Below the pieces are notes generated by a model. That model was not told the DNA's origin, did not search any database, and was given only the letters and a program-made list of their open reading frames with translations. Shown in pieces: positions 24,118-35,146 of a DNA stretch of 64,000 nucleotides. Each line of letters starts with the position of its first letter. Position 1 is the stretch's first letter. The position numbers and the translations under genes are program-made. The DNA comes from Gigaspora rosea (taxonomy: Eukaryota; Glomeromycota; Glomeromycetes; Diversisporales; Gigasporaceae): positions 142,908-206,907 of the forward strand of contig QKWP01000605.1 in the NCBI GenBank assembly GCA_003550325.1, read 5' to 3'.

Positions 24118-26127
24118 ATGGCCCTAGAACCGCAGCAATTAAAAAACATATTATTTGAAGAATTCCCTGGAAGAACGCGTCAAATTGAAACATTATTGAA
24201 TTGGTTTGGCACGGTAATTTGTTTCTGTCGTTTTGCAGGTTTGGTGTCTTGAAAAAACGGTTAAGACTTGAGTTTTATTCCAAATAGCCAAAAGAAAAGA
24301 CGCCACCTACGATCTTCATTCATGGAAATAGAGCACTCGGAAAGACAGAGCTAATTAAAAGACTTTTTAAACTTGGTTTCACTTCTCGTCAATTTTCTTT
24401 TCTTGATTGCAGAGTTTGTTATTCCATCGAAGATTTATTTGAAATTATTCTGAATGATTTAACCGGAGAACAACTTTCTTGCAAAAGTATCAATGATTTT
24501 GTTATGAATTTGCAAGAAATATGTGAAATAGGTTCTGAAACTCGATATATGGTAGGAATAATTTTTTAACTTAAAAAATCGCGATCCAAATCAGTTATAT
24601 TTAACCGTTTCAGATTTTTGACAATGCGGATGTACTGTGGGACTTATTTTCAACATTAACACCTGCCTTACTGACACTTCCTCAATGGGCAAGTTTATTT
24701 TTTATTACTTGTAGGAAATTTCGTAATTTTTATTATTTTTTATTATCCTAATACAATCATTCTACATTTCGTATCAAGATTGGTTTAAACGTTTGTGGAA
24801 TATTTATATCACAAGCTCCATGGGAAAAATTTAGAATGGCTGTTGGGATACCTGAGCCATGGCAATTATATTTTCCAGAATATACAAGAGATATCCAGAT
24901 TTAATCAATAATTAGTTTATTTATTTCGTATTTCTTAAAATCTAATCCTTAACAGAACGACAATCATTAATACATGAATTAATTCAAATATTAATGAAAA
25001 GTTGTCCAGACGACGAAGATCCATGTTTCTATAAAGCATTTGTAGAAAACATATGTAATTCATTTTATGAAAATTGCGATTTGATTGATTTTTTCCGGCT
25101 GTTACCAGACCTTTTTGATAAATTTGTTGAACCTATTCAAGAAGAAAGAGGTTTGAAAAAATCTTCTGAATAATTTTCATGTCCTAGTTCATAACGATCA
25201 TTCCAGTTTATATTTTATGTAGCAACAAGAAATGACATATCTCTGTTGTGCAATGAATTGAAGTCATATTTTAATGAAACATTGGATAAATTATATTTGC
25301 AGGATATATCAGCTGGTGAGCTCAGAAGTATCAGATCTTTATATAATGTGTAAACATAATTATTAATTATAATTGCTAATTATAATTGTTACGTGTAATT
25401 GTTAATTGTTAAATATAAATAGCTAACTTTGAAGATCAACTGCCCCAATGGTCGTTATATTTGTTAATTGCAACATTCTTAGGTTCATACATTCCACAAA
25501 ACCTTGATCAGCGTTACTTCGCAACAAAAGCATGTGAGAAACCGAGGTTGCCGAGAGTACCAAAAAAGCAAAAATTGTCACATGATAGCCCTGCAAAGGT
25601 ATATTCTAATGTGTTACTATTTCCTTGGCTTTTTATCATCTCTTAGGTATCAATGACTGCGGTTAAGGATTATAAGCGTGACAACGAATTATTAAAATCA
25701 CAGCTTATTAGAAAAAGAGTATTTGAAAAATTAAGACCGTCAATTATAGGACCTCATCTAATTTCATTTTTAACTATAGCTTCCACAACAATTAAAAGGA
25801 CCTCAATCATTTGAATTAGAACGAGTTTTGGCTATTTTTCAAAGTATATATTATAATCACAGAAACATTCAAACTATTGATATACACCAACAGGTTTGTA
25901 GCACGTTATAGTTTTTTAATATGAACAGAATATTAAATATCAAAACGTCTTATTCTATTTAGATTGAGTCGTTTGTTGCACATCATCTTGTTGTTTGTAC
26001 AGTTCCGTATGATCGTCTGGGAAGCCGTGAGTATCGATGTAACGTAAGTTATCATTGTGTCAAACAAGTTTCCCGAGATATCGGTTTTGATTTATCAAAG
26101 TATTTAGATGAATTCGACTATAATTGA
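24118..26127 (+). CDS. ORC5: ORC5, origin recognition complex subunit 5
   Basis: Ten exons give 451 residues (animal ORC5 is about 435): 24118-24213, 24288-24551, 24614-24688, 24779-24890, 24962-25150, 25223-25315, 25423-25598, 25647-25718, 25780-25893, 25963-26127 (TGA). The AAA+ ATPase core shows Walker A GNRALGKT in exon 2 and Walker B-like IFDNAD at the start of exon 3, then FISQAPWEKF and LYFPEYTR. The C-terminal region has LLIATFLGSYIP, QRYFATK, FELERVLAIF, and the ending YRCNVSYHCVKQVSRDIGFD, as in ORC5. The product would be part of the six-subunit complex that marks replication origins. Start: first Met after a GC-richer leader. Two introns are non-GT (24689-24778 and 24891-24961). 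No frameshift or stop is needed, so the gene appears functional. Confidence 0.92.
24689..24778 (+). other. GC-AG intron of ORC5
   Basis: The only phase-compatible donor is GCAAGT directly after CAATGG (24688); the acceptor is ATCAAG. The spliced product reads LPQW-IGLNVCGIFISQAPWE, as ORC5 requires. GT donors nearby are all in the wrong phase. Confidence 0.75.
24891..24961 (+). other. Probable U12-type AT-AC intron of ORC5
   Basis: There is no GT donor between the last conserved exon-4 codon and the stop TAA at 24901. The intron must begin at ATATCC (24891), the minor-spliceosome donor core. A perfect U12 branch-site core TCCTTAAC lies at 24946-24953. Acceptors at 24955 (AG), 24958 (AC) and 24961 (AC) all keep frame; 24961 gives the best branch spacing. 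The result reads YFPEYTR-E-SLIHELIQIL. Confidence 0.75.
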
Positions 26128-26547
26128 TAAACATGTAATTTTTTGTTAAATTTATAAATAAACAAAATAATACGACTTTTTTAAAAATCTTTTTCCTGAG
26201 CAAGGTCATTGTTGGGTGTTCGGCATGATCAAAAACATTTGGTATGCTACTTGTTCAAATTCATGCCAAGATTAGTGATAGTCAAGTCAACCTAGGTGGA
26301 TTCTAGTCTTTAGTCCCTAGGTTAGACAAGACTTGGTCCAAGACTAAGTATGTCTCAAAACTTAGTTTTAATCAATCAAAATAATTTACTAGCACTAATG
26401 CTTAGTTAAACCTAAATGTACCCGCTCGGGACCATAATAAGAAAAGAGAATGCATTTACAGAGAGCAAAGAATATAGTGTTTTTATAAGTTGTACCGAGC
26501 TATACTGTGCATTTAAAAAGAATTACATAGAGCTTGCATTTAGGGTT
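26128..26547. other. ORC5 3' flank
   Basis: A likely polyadenylation region follows the stop (AATAAACAAAATAATA at about 26157). From 26280 there is a patch of CCTAGGTGGATTCTAGTC palindromic repeats. No gene seen. Confidence 0.45.
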
Positions 26548-26966
26548 TACTGTATAAGCGCGAAATAACGCTCGTGGGCGTTATTTTGAAAATCGAAACC
26601 TTCAAAAATAGTTTAAGTGTTTCGAATTAACGCCCATGGGCGTTCCGAATTAACGCGCACCTTAATGTAGAATATAATCATTGTTGGAAAATGATTTGCA
26701 ATCGACCCTCCATATGCGCATTCTTTATAAGTGCGCTTCACATGCACTTTCTTCCTATAAGTGTTATAAGTGCACTTCACATACTTTCTTCCTAGAAGTG
26801 CACATCATTTGATCCACCTAATGTAATTTAACATTATATATAGATTAAATTCCATAAGTACGTATTCCGTAAGCGCACTTTTCCTAATTACTGTATTGGA
26901 TTCAAAAAAATCAACCCTTATTTCACAATAACGCACAGATGGGCGTTATTTCGCGCTTATACGGTA
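26548..26966. mobile_element. Long-TIR element with GTATAAGCGCGAAATAACGC ends
   Basis: Left TACTGTATAAGCGCGAAATA and right TATTTCGCGCTTATACGGTA are inverted. The interior carries repeated AAGTGCGCTTCACATGC/AAGTGCACTTCACATAC units (26700-26800) and AATTAACGCCCATGGGCGTT palindromes. Related small copy at 6551-6660. Confidence 0.7.
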
Positions 26967-27459
26967 ATATATGTGTATCATTTACGATACTAAAGCAGAA
27001 CTCTTTATACCTTTATACCGCGTAAAATGAACGTTATATTACTAGGAATGTTTGAGTACCAAGAGCTTGATGTTTGTTAAAGTTGTTAATGTGCATTAAG
27101 ATGAAAGAATATATTATATTTATATAAACAAGCATAAATCAATATAATGCTCTAGTCTATTATATGGATGTGGCGTTAACCGCATAATGTCAAGAGTAAG
27201 TATTCAATGTGCTTAAAAAGTGAACATTTAAAACCAGTGATTTTAACACCTCAGTTGCTATAACTCAAAAATAAATCAGTATTAACACTCGAAGTTCTAA
27301 GCAAAAATGTTCAGACCTCAAAAAACCTTTTTGTTATTAACTTTTATTGTTAATCCGTCTTCAAATGCCCACCAGGCATATTGGCACCAGATCAGGTACT
27401 AGTGCCTAATGCCATGCCCGTGTCTATAAGCACAAAGGTACCAGGCACTAATGCCGGGC

Positions 27460-27545
27460 ACAAAATGTCAGGCACAAAATGAAAGTACTAAATACCAGAC
27501 ACAAAATACCAGGCACAAAGTGCCAGACACAAAATGTCAAGCACA
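27460..27545. repeat. Minisatellite CCAGGCACAAAATA
   Basis: Roughly seven imperfect 12-14-bp units of (C/T)CAGRCACAAAATR. Confidence 0.75.
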
Positions 27546-27729
27546 ACCAAAAAGCCTATCACTTAGGTATTAGTAGATCTTTTATAAGTCGGGTTACAAA
27601 GATATGGATGTATTGAGATAAATATTAATAAATTTTGATTTTTTGAAATTTATTTTGAATTAAATTTTTAAACCAGTCGACAATTTATTGATCTTAGCAC
27701 CTATTCGGGGGATATGGTTATTAAAAAAA

Positions 27730-27960
27730 AAAATCTAATCTGCACCCAAAGCCTTTTTATGTTTTTGTCAAGATTTATTGGTTGACAAGAAATCTAATCT
27801 ATGCCCAGAGTCTTTTTATACTTCTTGTCAAAGAAATCTATTAGTTGACAACACCTAATTTATGCTCTGAGCCTTTTTTATGTTTCTTGTCAACTGACAA
27901 GAAATCTCTTTTATGTTTCTTGTCAAGATTTATTAGTTAACAAGAAATCTAAGGCCACGC
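27730..27960. repeat. Tandem repeat TTTTTATGTTTCTTGTCAAG
   Basis: Four or five diverged units with TTGTCAAGATTTATTAGTTG and GACAAGAAATCTAATC, including local inverted pairs (TTGTCAACTGACAAG). Confidence 0.65.
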
Positions 27961-28077
27961 CGACCCATTTTTTTCAATTTTTCGAAAATTTTTTTTTTCT
28001 ATTTTTGACATTTATTTTGTTCCGGTACTCTCATCCGATGTCACCCGATGGAGACCTTATTTTCCCGCAATTGTCCA

Positions 28078-28840
28078 ATAGGGTAAATGATATTTACTCA
28101 AAAATTTAAATGACCAAGTCGTTTGGATAAATGACCAGGTCATTTGTAATTTGTAAGACCCTAGCGTCACCAACTTAAAAATTTTCGCTAAAAAATTTTC
28201 GCAGTTAATTTAGGGTTAGGGTTTGCTATTAAATTAGGTTAAAAAGAGCTTTTTATACCAAAATTTCGTAATGAAAACTTTTTGTTAGTGCAGTAGTTTC
28301 ATTTAATAGGTAAAATGTTGATTTATGAACGATTTTTTGGTTTGTTTTGATTTTTTCGCGCTTCTCGCGTTACACCAGATCTCGAAATCTGATTGGCTGG
28401 CGAAATAGTAGCGAAATTTTTTAGGGTGATGAAGGGTGGTTGGTCATTTGGGTCATGAGGTCATTTAGGTCATTTTCGTATGAAGTAATTTTATTGGCCA
28501 GATAGTCGATATGTTATCGAACGTTATGATTTCACTAATCGATATTGTAGCTACATATAAAAGTCAAAATGTTATTAAGTTAATCGACATTTGCATACAA
28601 AATAAAGCTGTTCTTCTGAATAACTTTGTATAAGATGTTAATAATGATTAACTTAGTGAAATTAACTTTTATATTAGTTATTATTACTAATCCTATTTTA
28701 TTTATAAAAATTATTGTTTTGTCTGATAATAAATTTTGATTGGTCAAAAGACATTAGATTATCACTTAAAAAATGTTAAACCAATGACTGTCACCAGACA
28801 TTTGAGTCGTTGGGTCATTTCAAGTCATTTACCATCCCTA
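28078..28840. mobile_element. Possible decayed element, TAGGG...CCCTA ends
   Basis: Left TAGGGTAAATGA and right TCATTTACCATCCCTA are inverted with a 4-bp indel. The interior has GGTCATTT repeats, TTTAGGGTTAGGGTTTGC and the GATTGGCT motif. No matching TSD. Confidence 0.4.
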
Positions 28841-29398
28841 GATAGGACTGGCGGAAAAAATATGACTGCCGACTAGGGTGAGTGGCATGGAGGTCACAGG
28901 CCATTTATCAGTGTAGAAAATCAAAGTTCAAAGAAAAATTCAATCAAAGTTCCGAAATATTCCGAAAGGTACAAAACCGCACGTATATAACCGACCAATC
29001 AAAATTAGGTGTTTGGCATGATGCAAGATTTTTAGCCGTGCCATAGCCGACCCAATTTTTGATTCCTTATTGTGCAAAATGAAAAATTAACCTTGCATAA
29101 CCTTAGATGTTGAACATTATTCTGTTAATTCACATTAAATTAAAAAAAAAATCTGACCGACCGGCTCATGTTTTCAGATTCCATGTAATGCAAAACGAAA
29201 AATCAACTTTGCGTGGCCTAATCTATACCAGGCGGAATACGTAATGTACGATTATTACCTATTTGGAATCGAGGTAGCTAGAAATTTGCAACTAACTAAT
29301 CATTGGGTATTGAATTGTAAGTGACATTTAAAAATATGCTCATATTTGATACAGGTTACTAATTTATACAAATAAGGGACAAACCAAATTAATGTTAA

Positions 29399-29591
29399 AT
29401 GTGGCGACTGAAGCTGAGATCGTCTGAAGTTGAGATTGGGGGTCTCTATTTAAAGTCTATATTATCTACTAATACTCATTTATTAATAAAACTAACCCTA
29501 AACCCTAACCTAACTTTAAAAAAAAGCTGATCCCAAAAATTTTTAATATTTAATATTAAAATATCTCAAAATCTCAGCTTCAGCTGCCATA
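29399..29591. mobile_element. MITE with GGCGACTGAAGCTGAGAT ends, copy 1
   Basis: Left ATGTGGCGACTGAAGCTGAG and right ATCTCAGCTTCAGCTGCCAT are inverted. The core contains AACCCTAAACCCTAACC followed by an A run. A second diverged copy is at 35483-35657. No ORF. Confidence 0.7.
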
Positions 29592-29893
29592 TTAAATAAT
29601 TTGAAGATTTAAAAGAAATATAGAACGATGTGAGAATCATAAATTATACAGTAAATTCAAAAATATCAAAGAATTTGATAAAGGTGAATTTTCAACAGTG
29701 TATTGTGCTGATTGTCTCGCGATCTTCTCACAAGATCGGAAATTGTCCTCAACATAAAACAATTTATATATGTTTTAGAGTACATTTAAAGAATGCAACA
29801 TTATACCGTAAAAAACATCTCACACAGGCATCATTTCTAGTTTCAAAAGAGTGTTAAAAAAAGTTAATTTAAAAATAAGATCTAACAAAATCT

Positions 29894-30243
29894 TACTTAA
29901 TTGACAATTCGCGAAAGAAGGAGAATTTGTATTAATAAAATACATAACACTTAATATAAATTACATATAAAATACAAAAATCAGCATTCCTGACTATGTA
30001 AAATTAATTTTTTATTAAGATAATATCTTGTAGACTTCTAATAAAAGTTGTAGAGCTAGTTTTTGTGATTCCAATGATAGTTAAATCGGTAAAATTAGTT
30101 AGGTAAATAAAAAGTTACAAGCAATTAAAATTCAAAAAATTTTATAAAACTATAGGAATCATGATTCCTGTATTATTATGTTATATTATAAAAATCTCCC
30201 CCGGTTAAAATTCTCCTTCTATCGCGAATTGTCAATTAAATAA
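29894..30243. mobile_element. 350-bp element with 32-bp TIRs
   Basis: TTAATTGACAATTCGCGAAA and TCGCGAATTGTCAATTAA at the ends continue into AGAAGGAGAATTT and AAATTCTCCTTCT. Interior AT-rich without ORF. TSD not clear. Confidence 0.75.
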
Positions 30244-30454
30244 CGTCTCTTGGTAATTGCTACTATATTATCCAAATGTTTTAATAATATCAAAAGGCAG
30301 ATTAAATAAGACAAAGATAGAATTTACAAAATTATTGTTTTTGACTCACTAGAACTATTTTTACTGATCCAACAAAAAAAAAAAAACTATTATAAGTTGG
30401 GATGATTAAGAAAGTACAGCATCCTAATAAAGCTCTCTATAAGTGCGCCAGCAC

Positions 30455-30590
30455 TATCATGCCTATGTCCGTGCCTATGTCCGTGCCTATGCCCATGCCC
30501 GTGTCAAATTTTTGTGCCTATGCCCGTGCCCGTGCCAAATGTCTATGTTCAAAATTATCATGCCCATGCCTATGCCCATTGTTGGGCACA
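30455..30590. repeat. Minisatellite TGCCTATGCCCG
   Basis: Units of 6-12 bp (TGCCTATGTCCG, TGCCCATGCC, TGCCCGTGCC) repeat about a dozen times. Overlapping plus-strand ORFs are cysteine/proline-rich translations of the repeat. Confidence 0.8.
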
Positions 30591-30959
30591 GGCGCGTGCT
30601 TGGGTTGCAGACCCCTAATCCTAATCACCTTATTATAAAAAAAAAAAAAGAATGTTGAGCACCATTGGTGTGATTTAAAATTTATTATTAAAACTTGGAT
30701 TCCTTATTCATTTTAAAAATTTAATTTCTACAGTATGTTATAGAATTTAAAATTCATTTAAGTGAATTTAGAATCAATTTAAATTAACTCCCGAATTACA
30801 AATATTCCGTATCCATCTACTACAATGTGCATAATTCTGGATAGATTTCACACTTGAACACATGTAGTCAAGAGCATTATTCAGGTGGATTATTTTAATA
30901 ATTGTGGTAATAGCATATTCGAACTATTTTTGCAAAGTTTGAACAGAAATATTACATCA

Positions 30960-32415
30960 CGCGTATTACGCAGAGAAAGGCGCTTGATGCGGGATTGGTT
31001 AGGGTCGTTAATGGATTGATTTGAAATTAGTCTCAACCCAAACCAACCTTGAATACTAAGTTCTAAACCAATTTTGCAAGAATTGGTGAATAACGTGACG
31101 CGGAGCGGCACGTGCGTCAATCATTCGTCAAATTATCGTATTTGGCCAATGGGGAGTTATCGGTTGAGTTTTAATTTGAATAAACATATTTATCCGTCAT
31201 CTTACTATGATCAGATTGCCAAATAACTTAGGTTATCCGGCAAACTCATATGATCATGAATTATTTCTTGTTATTTTTTTTCATGTATGCTTATTCAAAT
31301 TAATAATTCCCTATGAATCATGATCATAAATTGTCAGTTAACACCATTATTGCGCAAATTGGCGAATACGGTAATTTGACAAATGATTGGCTACACATAT
31401 GGGCGGATTTGACTCCAAATCGATTATATCACATTATGTGATAATTTGGGTTAGAAACATTATGGCGTTAATACAAATTTATCACACGAAGGATAATTTT
31501 TAAGGCTTTTAATAATACAGTATATAATTCAAAGAAATATAATAAATTTATTAATAAAAATAAATAGTAAGTCTAATTTAAAAAACATGACAAGTCTCTT
31601 AGAAAATAAATATTGAACGCTATCATTTTCGAAATTGGTCTCATAATATTTTCACAATATTTTCACACAGAGTATTTCACTTTACACCTGTACTTTTAAA
31701 AATATTTGTTCCATAATAAATATTTCAAAATTTTTGTTTCTCGATCTTCTATGCAATTCATATATTTAGCACGATAACCTAAAGACTTTAAAAAAAGAGG
31801 TTTGTAAATATGAAGGTGCTAAAAAAAAAAAAAAATAAATAAACAAAAGACAGAAAACCTGATATAAAATCTTATTTAAAAGCTAATATTTTTAGTTTCA
31901 ATACCTTTCGCTCAGTTCTACCTATTTCTACTCATTTCTACTCATTTCTACTCATTTCAACAAAAACCCATTTACAACCCATCTACAAACCGCGATTGCG
32001 AGTAGATTCAAGAGAGAATGATTGGTTTAGAAATCATCTGATCGTAATATTGATTTTTAGTGTAGGACAAATTCGTAATAATCCCAAACCAAATTTATTT
32101 GATTGGCGCAAATTTGAAGATCTTATTTACAAATTCACGATCATCACAAAATTTACATAGTGATCGGAGCCAAATCAGCCCATATGACGAGCCGCTCCGC
32201 GGCATATGTTCATTTGCCAAATTGTGTTATTCACAATTTTTGCCCAATAACAGATAATGTATACTTACATCATAACCATGAAAAAAAATAGCGTAAAGAA
32301 ATAATTAATTTCATGATTATATGAGTTTGTCGGATAATATATTCCCAATCTGGTTTGGGTCCAAACCAGAATACTCCAGAGTACAATATTCCCATTAACA
32401 ACTCTAATGCGGGAT
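30960..32415. mobile_element. Large inverted-repeat element (~1.45 kb)
   Basis: Left-arm blocks GCGGGATTGG, TCGTTAATGGATTG, CAACCCAAACCAACCTTG, GAATTGGTGAATAACGTGAC and GCGGAGCGGC recur in inverted order on the right (GCGGCATATG beside GCCGCTCCGC at about 32190; CCATTAACAACTCTAATGCG near 32391). A smaller inverted pair (ATCATTCGTCAAATTATCGT with ACGGTAATTTGACAAATGAT) lies at 31118-31392, and ATATGGGCGGATTTGACTCC pairs with GGAGCCAAATCAGCCCATAT. No functional ORF or TSD. Confidence 0.6.
31925..31970. repeat. Tandem TTTCTACTCA (10-mer)
   Basis: Four nearly perfect units. Confidence 0.75.
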
Positions 32416-32423
32416 ATCGGATC

Positions 32424-32544
32424 CAGTGTTGGCAATTGACATAGGAAATTTTATTAAGACAGAATTGGGCATCTAAAATTTTATATGTCCATATGCCCAT
32501 GCCAAAACGAAATTTTATTGGATATAGTCCAAATACCAACACTG
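32424..32544. mobile_element. Short hAT-type MITE, 121 bp
   Basis: Ends CAGTGTTGGCAATT and AAATACCAACACTG. Flanks ATCGGATC and ATTGGGCC match at only 5 of 8 positions, so an old insertion. Confidence 0.5.
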
Positions 32545-34402
32545 ATTGGGCCTATCAAGCAGGGATGTAATAAAAAATATTATTGCCTAATTGTCTAATC
32601 ATCATTAGACCATTAGATTGTGTCTGTCTATTGAGTCTATTGGGTTGTCTATCAAAAAAAAAAAAATTTTTAGGCAGCTTCAATTTCTACTCCTGTACTC
32701 TCTATATTATTTAATTTTGAATTATGTAAAGTATAGTCTAGTCTATTCACAATCCTGCTAAAGGGTATACGTATCCAGCTTTGACAATTTTATCAGCCAA
32801 CCCAAATTTTTTGACTGTTTCGGTCATTGGCCGGCCAAAAACATAAAATTGGCTAAATTGGTCGACCAGAACTTGGTTTGACTACTAAAAGTGCCAACAC
32901 TAACGGTAGATCTAAAGGTTCATAGAGTTTCATAGAATTTCGTAAGAAGCTGCGTAATAAAAACTTAACAAAAAAGTTTTAGTTCATTTTCAAGTTTTAA
33001 TTAAAGAATGACCGGACTACAACATTTGTTATTCGTTCATTAATTGCAGATTATATTTTGCTATAGATAATGAGATTGCACCTACATTTATTACCTTTCA
33101 TTTACAATAAGTAAATATACAATGTATCTATAAGTGATCTCGCTTTTTCGCTGTTCAATGATACGGGCATAAGACCCATTCAACATTCTTAAACAAGAAT
33201 AAAAAAAAAAAAGAATAAGAAAAGACCATTAAATTACTACTTACTCCTCATTTCAAACCGAGAACCTACTTCAGCAAGTTGTACTTCCTTATTATTGTTT
33301 TCACATACACATGGTGCCTAGATATACAATATATCCTAATGCAATGATATCAAATTAGAGAACTCAAATATTCTTACGAAAGAAATATAATCATTTTCGT
33401 TAGCAAATATTAATACTCTTTTACTGTCAACCTTCGGAACTGAAAATAAATATTCGAAAAAAATAAAGAATTGATGTCAGAACTTTAATATGCAATTACT
33501 ATGAATAATTTTTACTTACTCGGCGGTCTAAATTAGAATTGAAATTGTGGAATATTAGATGAGAATATACTTGTGAAACAGCGCCTTTATTTTGGATATC
33601 ATAATGAAGAATAAAATTATGAAGAGAAAAATACGCGGTGAGTCCATAAGGAAAAATGACATATAACAATTCTATCTAAAATAAAAAAGTTTAATCATTA
33701 TAGTTATTATATCAGTCAGATAATATTTTAAACCAAATTACCTGGTTCATCACTATGTTCGTGTAATATTATTAGATCGGTGACTTCGTTGGCTCTTGCA
33801 GACGTTGACCATATCTTTAATAACATAATTCCCACGGTTTATATACTTTGAATTTGGAATAATCAAACGCATTTTTTATATAAAAAAAGTAAAGTTAAAA
33901 ATATCATTTACAAAATACAATGAATTCATATATATGTTTATTACCTGAGCGATCCTGCTGTTTTGATCACGTGATATTGTGTGAACACTTAAGATCATGT
34001 ATTCCAACCAGCGTTGGAAATCTTATGTTCTCATGTTCTCATGAGAACATCACTTTTAATATGAGAACATTTACAAAATTTAAGATGTTCTCTATTAAAT
34101 TTTTTTTGAGAACATTAAGTTTGAAAAATATGTTCTCTATATAAATATATAAAGTAATAAAACCTATTTTTATTAATATAGCATATTTATTATTTATTTA
34201 AATATTTAAGAGATGTTAATAGCTTATTTAAAAACTAATATACAAGATGGGCCAAGCCAATAACATCTCCAACATTATATAAAAGACCTCAAATTTTAAT
34301 TTTAAAAAAAATAATATAAAAGTTTTAATCTTATTATTAAGAATAATTTAGCTTTGTTTATATAGTTTAGTTAAATAAATTATATTTTTTATTATTTTAT
34401 TA

Positions 34403-34575
34403 CAAGTCACTCTCGTTATAGTGAAGTCCTCGGGCTGTAAAATTTCTTCACTATATTGAGAGATTCACTATATCGAAAGCCTTTTATTATAGTAATAATA
34501 ACTCTGTTCTAAAAAATTTCTTCACTATAGCCAATCTTCACTATATCGAGAGTTCACTATAAAGAGAGTGACTTG
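34403..34575. mobile_element. 173-bp TA-flanked MITE nested in the hAT element
   Basis: TA at 34401-34402 and 34576-34577. Ends CAAGTCACTCTCGTTATAG and CTATAAAGAGAGTGACTTG. Internal copies of TTCACTATATCGAGAG. Tc1/mariner-type by TSD. Confidence 0.8.
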
Positions 34576-34577
34576 TA

Positions 34578-34700
34578 GTGAGAGTGTATAAGAAATAGTG
34601 AGAAAGAGTAAGAGAGAGAGAAAAATAGAATGAGAGAAAGTGAGAGAAAAGAAGAGAAAGAAAGAAAGAGAAAGAGAGAGAGAAAGAAAAAAAAGAAAAA
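34578..34700. repeat. GA-rich simple repeat
   Basis: Mixed GAGA/GAAAG units on the plus strand. Confidence 0.8.
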
Positions 34701-35146
34701 AATTTTTTTCTAATTGAGAACATAAAAAATTTTTGAGAACATTAAATTAAATAAATATGTTCTCATGAGAACTTAAATTTCAAAACAGATTTCCAACACT
34801 GATTCCAACTCATCACCAATATGTGAAGATGGCTCTAAATGATGCAAATAGGTAAAATTTACCATATAATAGATCAAAAACAATTTAAAAAATCAAATAC
34901 CTGTTTGGGCTTTGTCGAAATTGAGATTTAGCAACTTCATAATATAATTCAGCTGCCATTGGATTTCCTTCTATTATAATTAAAGATATTGGTAAATAAT
35001 AATTAATTCATTATTTAATTTATTTGACATAACTGATATAACCTTTAATAACTTCTTTTATTTTTTCTTCTCATAAATTTGTTTTTCTTTATTTTTCAAA
35101 TTTTTTCGATATAAATATTTCCACCTAAGGCGTGTTTGTCTGCGAG

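Larger units (their letters stand above)
34009..34801. mobile_element. hAT-type MITE (793 bp) inside an IMP4 exon
   Basis: Exact 8-bp TSD ATTCCAAC (34001-34008 and 34802-34809). Ends CAGCGTTGGAAATCT and AGATTTCCAACACTG. The interior repeats ATGTTCTCATGAGAACAT palindromes near both ends. A TA-flanked element (34403-34575) and a GA-rich simple repeat (about 34578-34700) lie inside. Removing it with one TSD rejoins the IMP4 reading at DELEYMIL. Confidence 0.9.
33155..35146 (-). pseudogene. IMP4: IMP4 (U3 snoRNP protein) pseudogene with introns
   Basis: Read on the minus strand, eight exon-like pieces follow IMP4 order. 35146-35043: RRQTRLRWKYLYRKN, then an in-frame TAA; the start ATG is missing. 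34970-34901: EGNPMAAELYYEVAK, then a frameshift into LNFDKAQTEP. 34834-33945: HIGDELEYMILSVHTISRDQ, with a hAT element inside. 33873-33742: RLIIPNSKYINRGNYVIKDM, frameshift, then NEVTDLIILHEHSDEP. 33675-33520: frameshift, then PYGLTAYFSLHNFILHYDI and HLIFHNFNSNLDRR. 33458-33378: YLFSVPKVDSKRVLIFANEN. 33317-33240: RHHVYVKT, frameshift, KEVQLAEVGSRFEMR. 33192-33155: EWVLCPYH then TGA. IMP4 is an essential Brix-domain protein of the small-subunit processome, so a working copy should exist elsewhere. Introns are kept, so this is a duplicated rather than a retrocopied gene. Confidence 0.88.

Noticed and set aside
27460..27545. CRISPR-like array
   Set aside because: Units are contiguous 12-14-bp minisatellite repeats without unique spacers, in eukaryotic DNA.
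30402..30658. Overlapping cysteine/proline-rich ORFs
   Set aside because: Translations of the TGCCTATGCCCG minisatellite.
32778..32903. Possible further hAT MITE (CAGCTTTGACA ... TGCCAACACTAA)
   Set aside because: Ends match only loosely and the flanking 8-mers do not agree.
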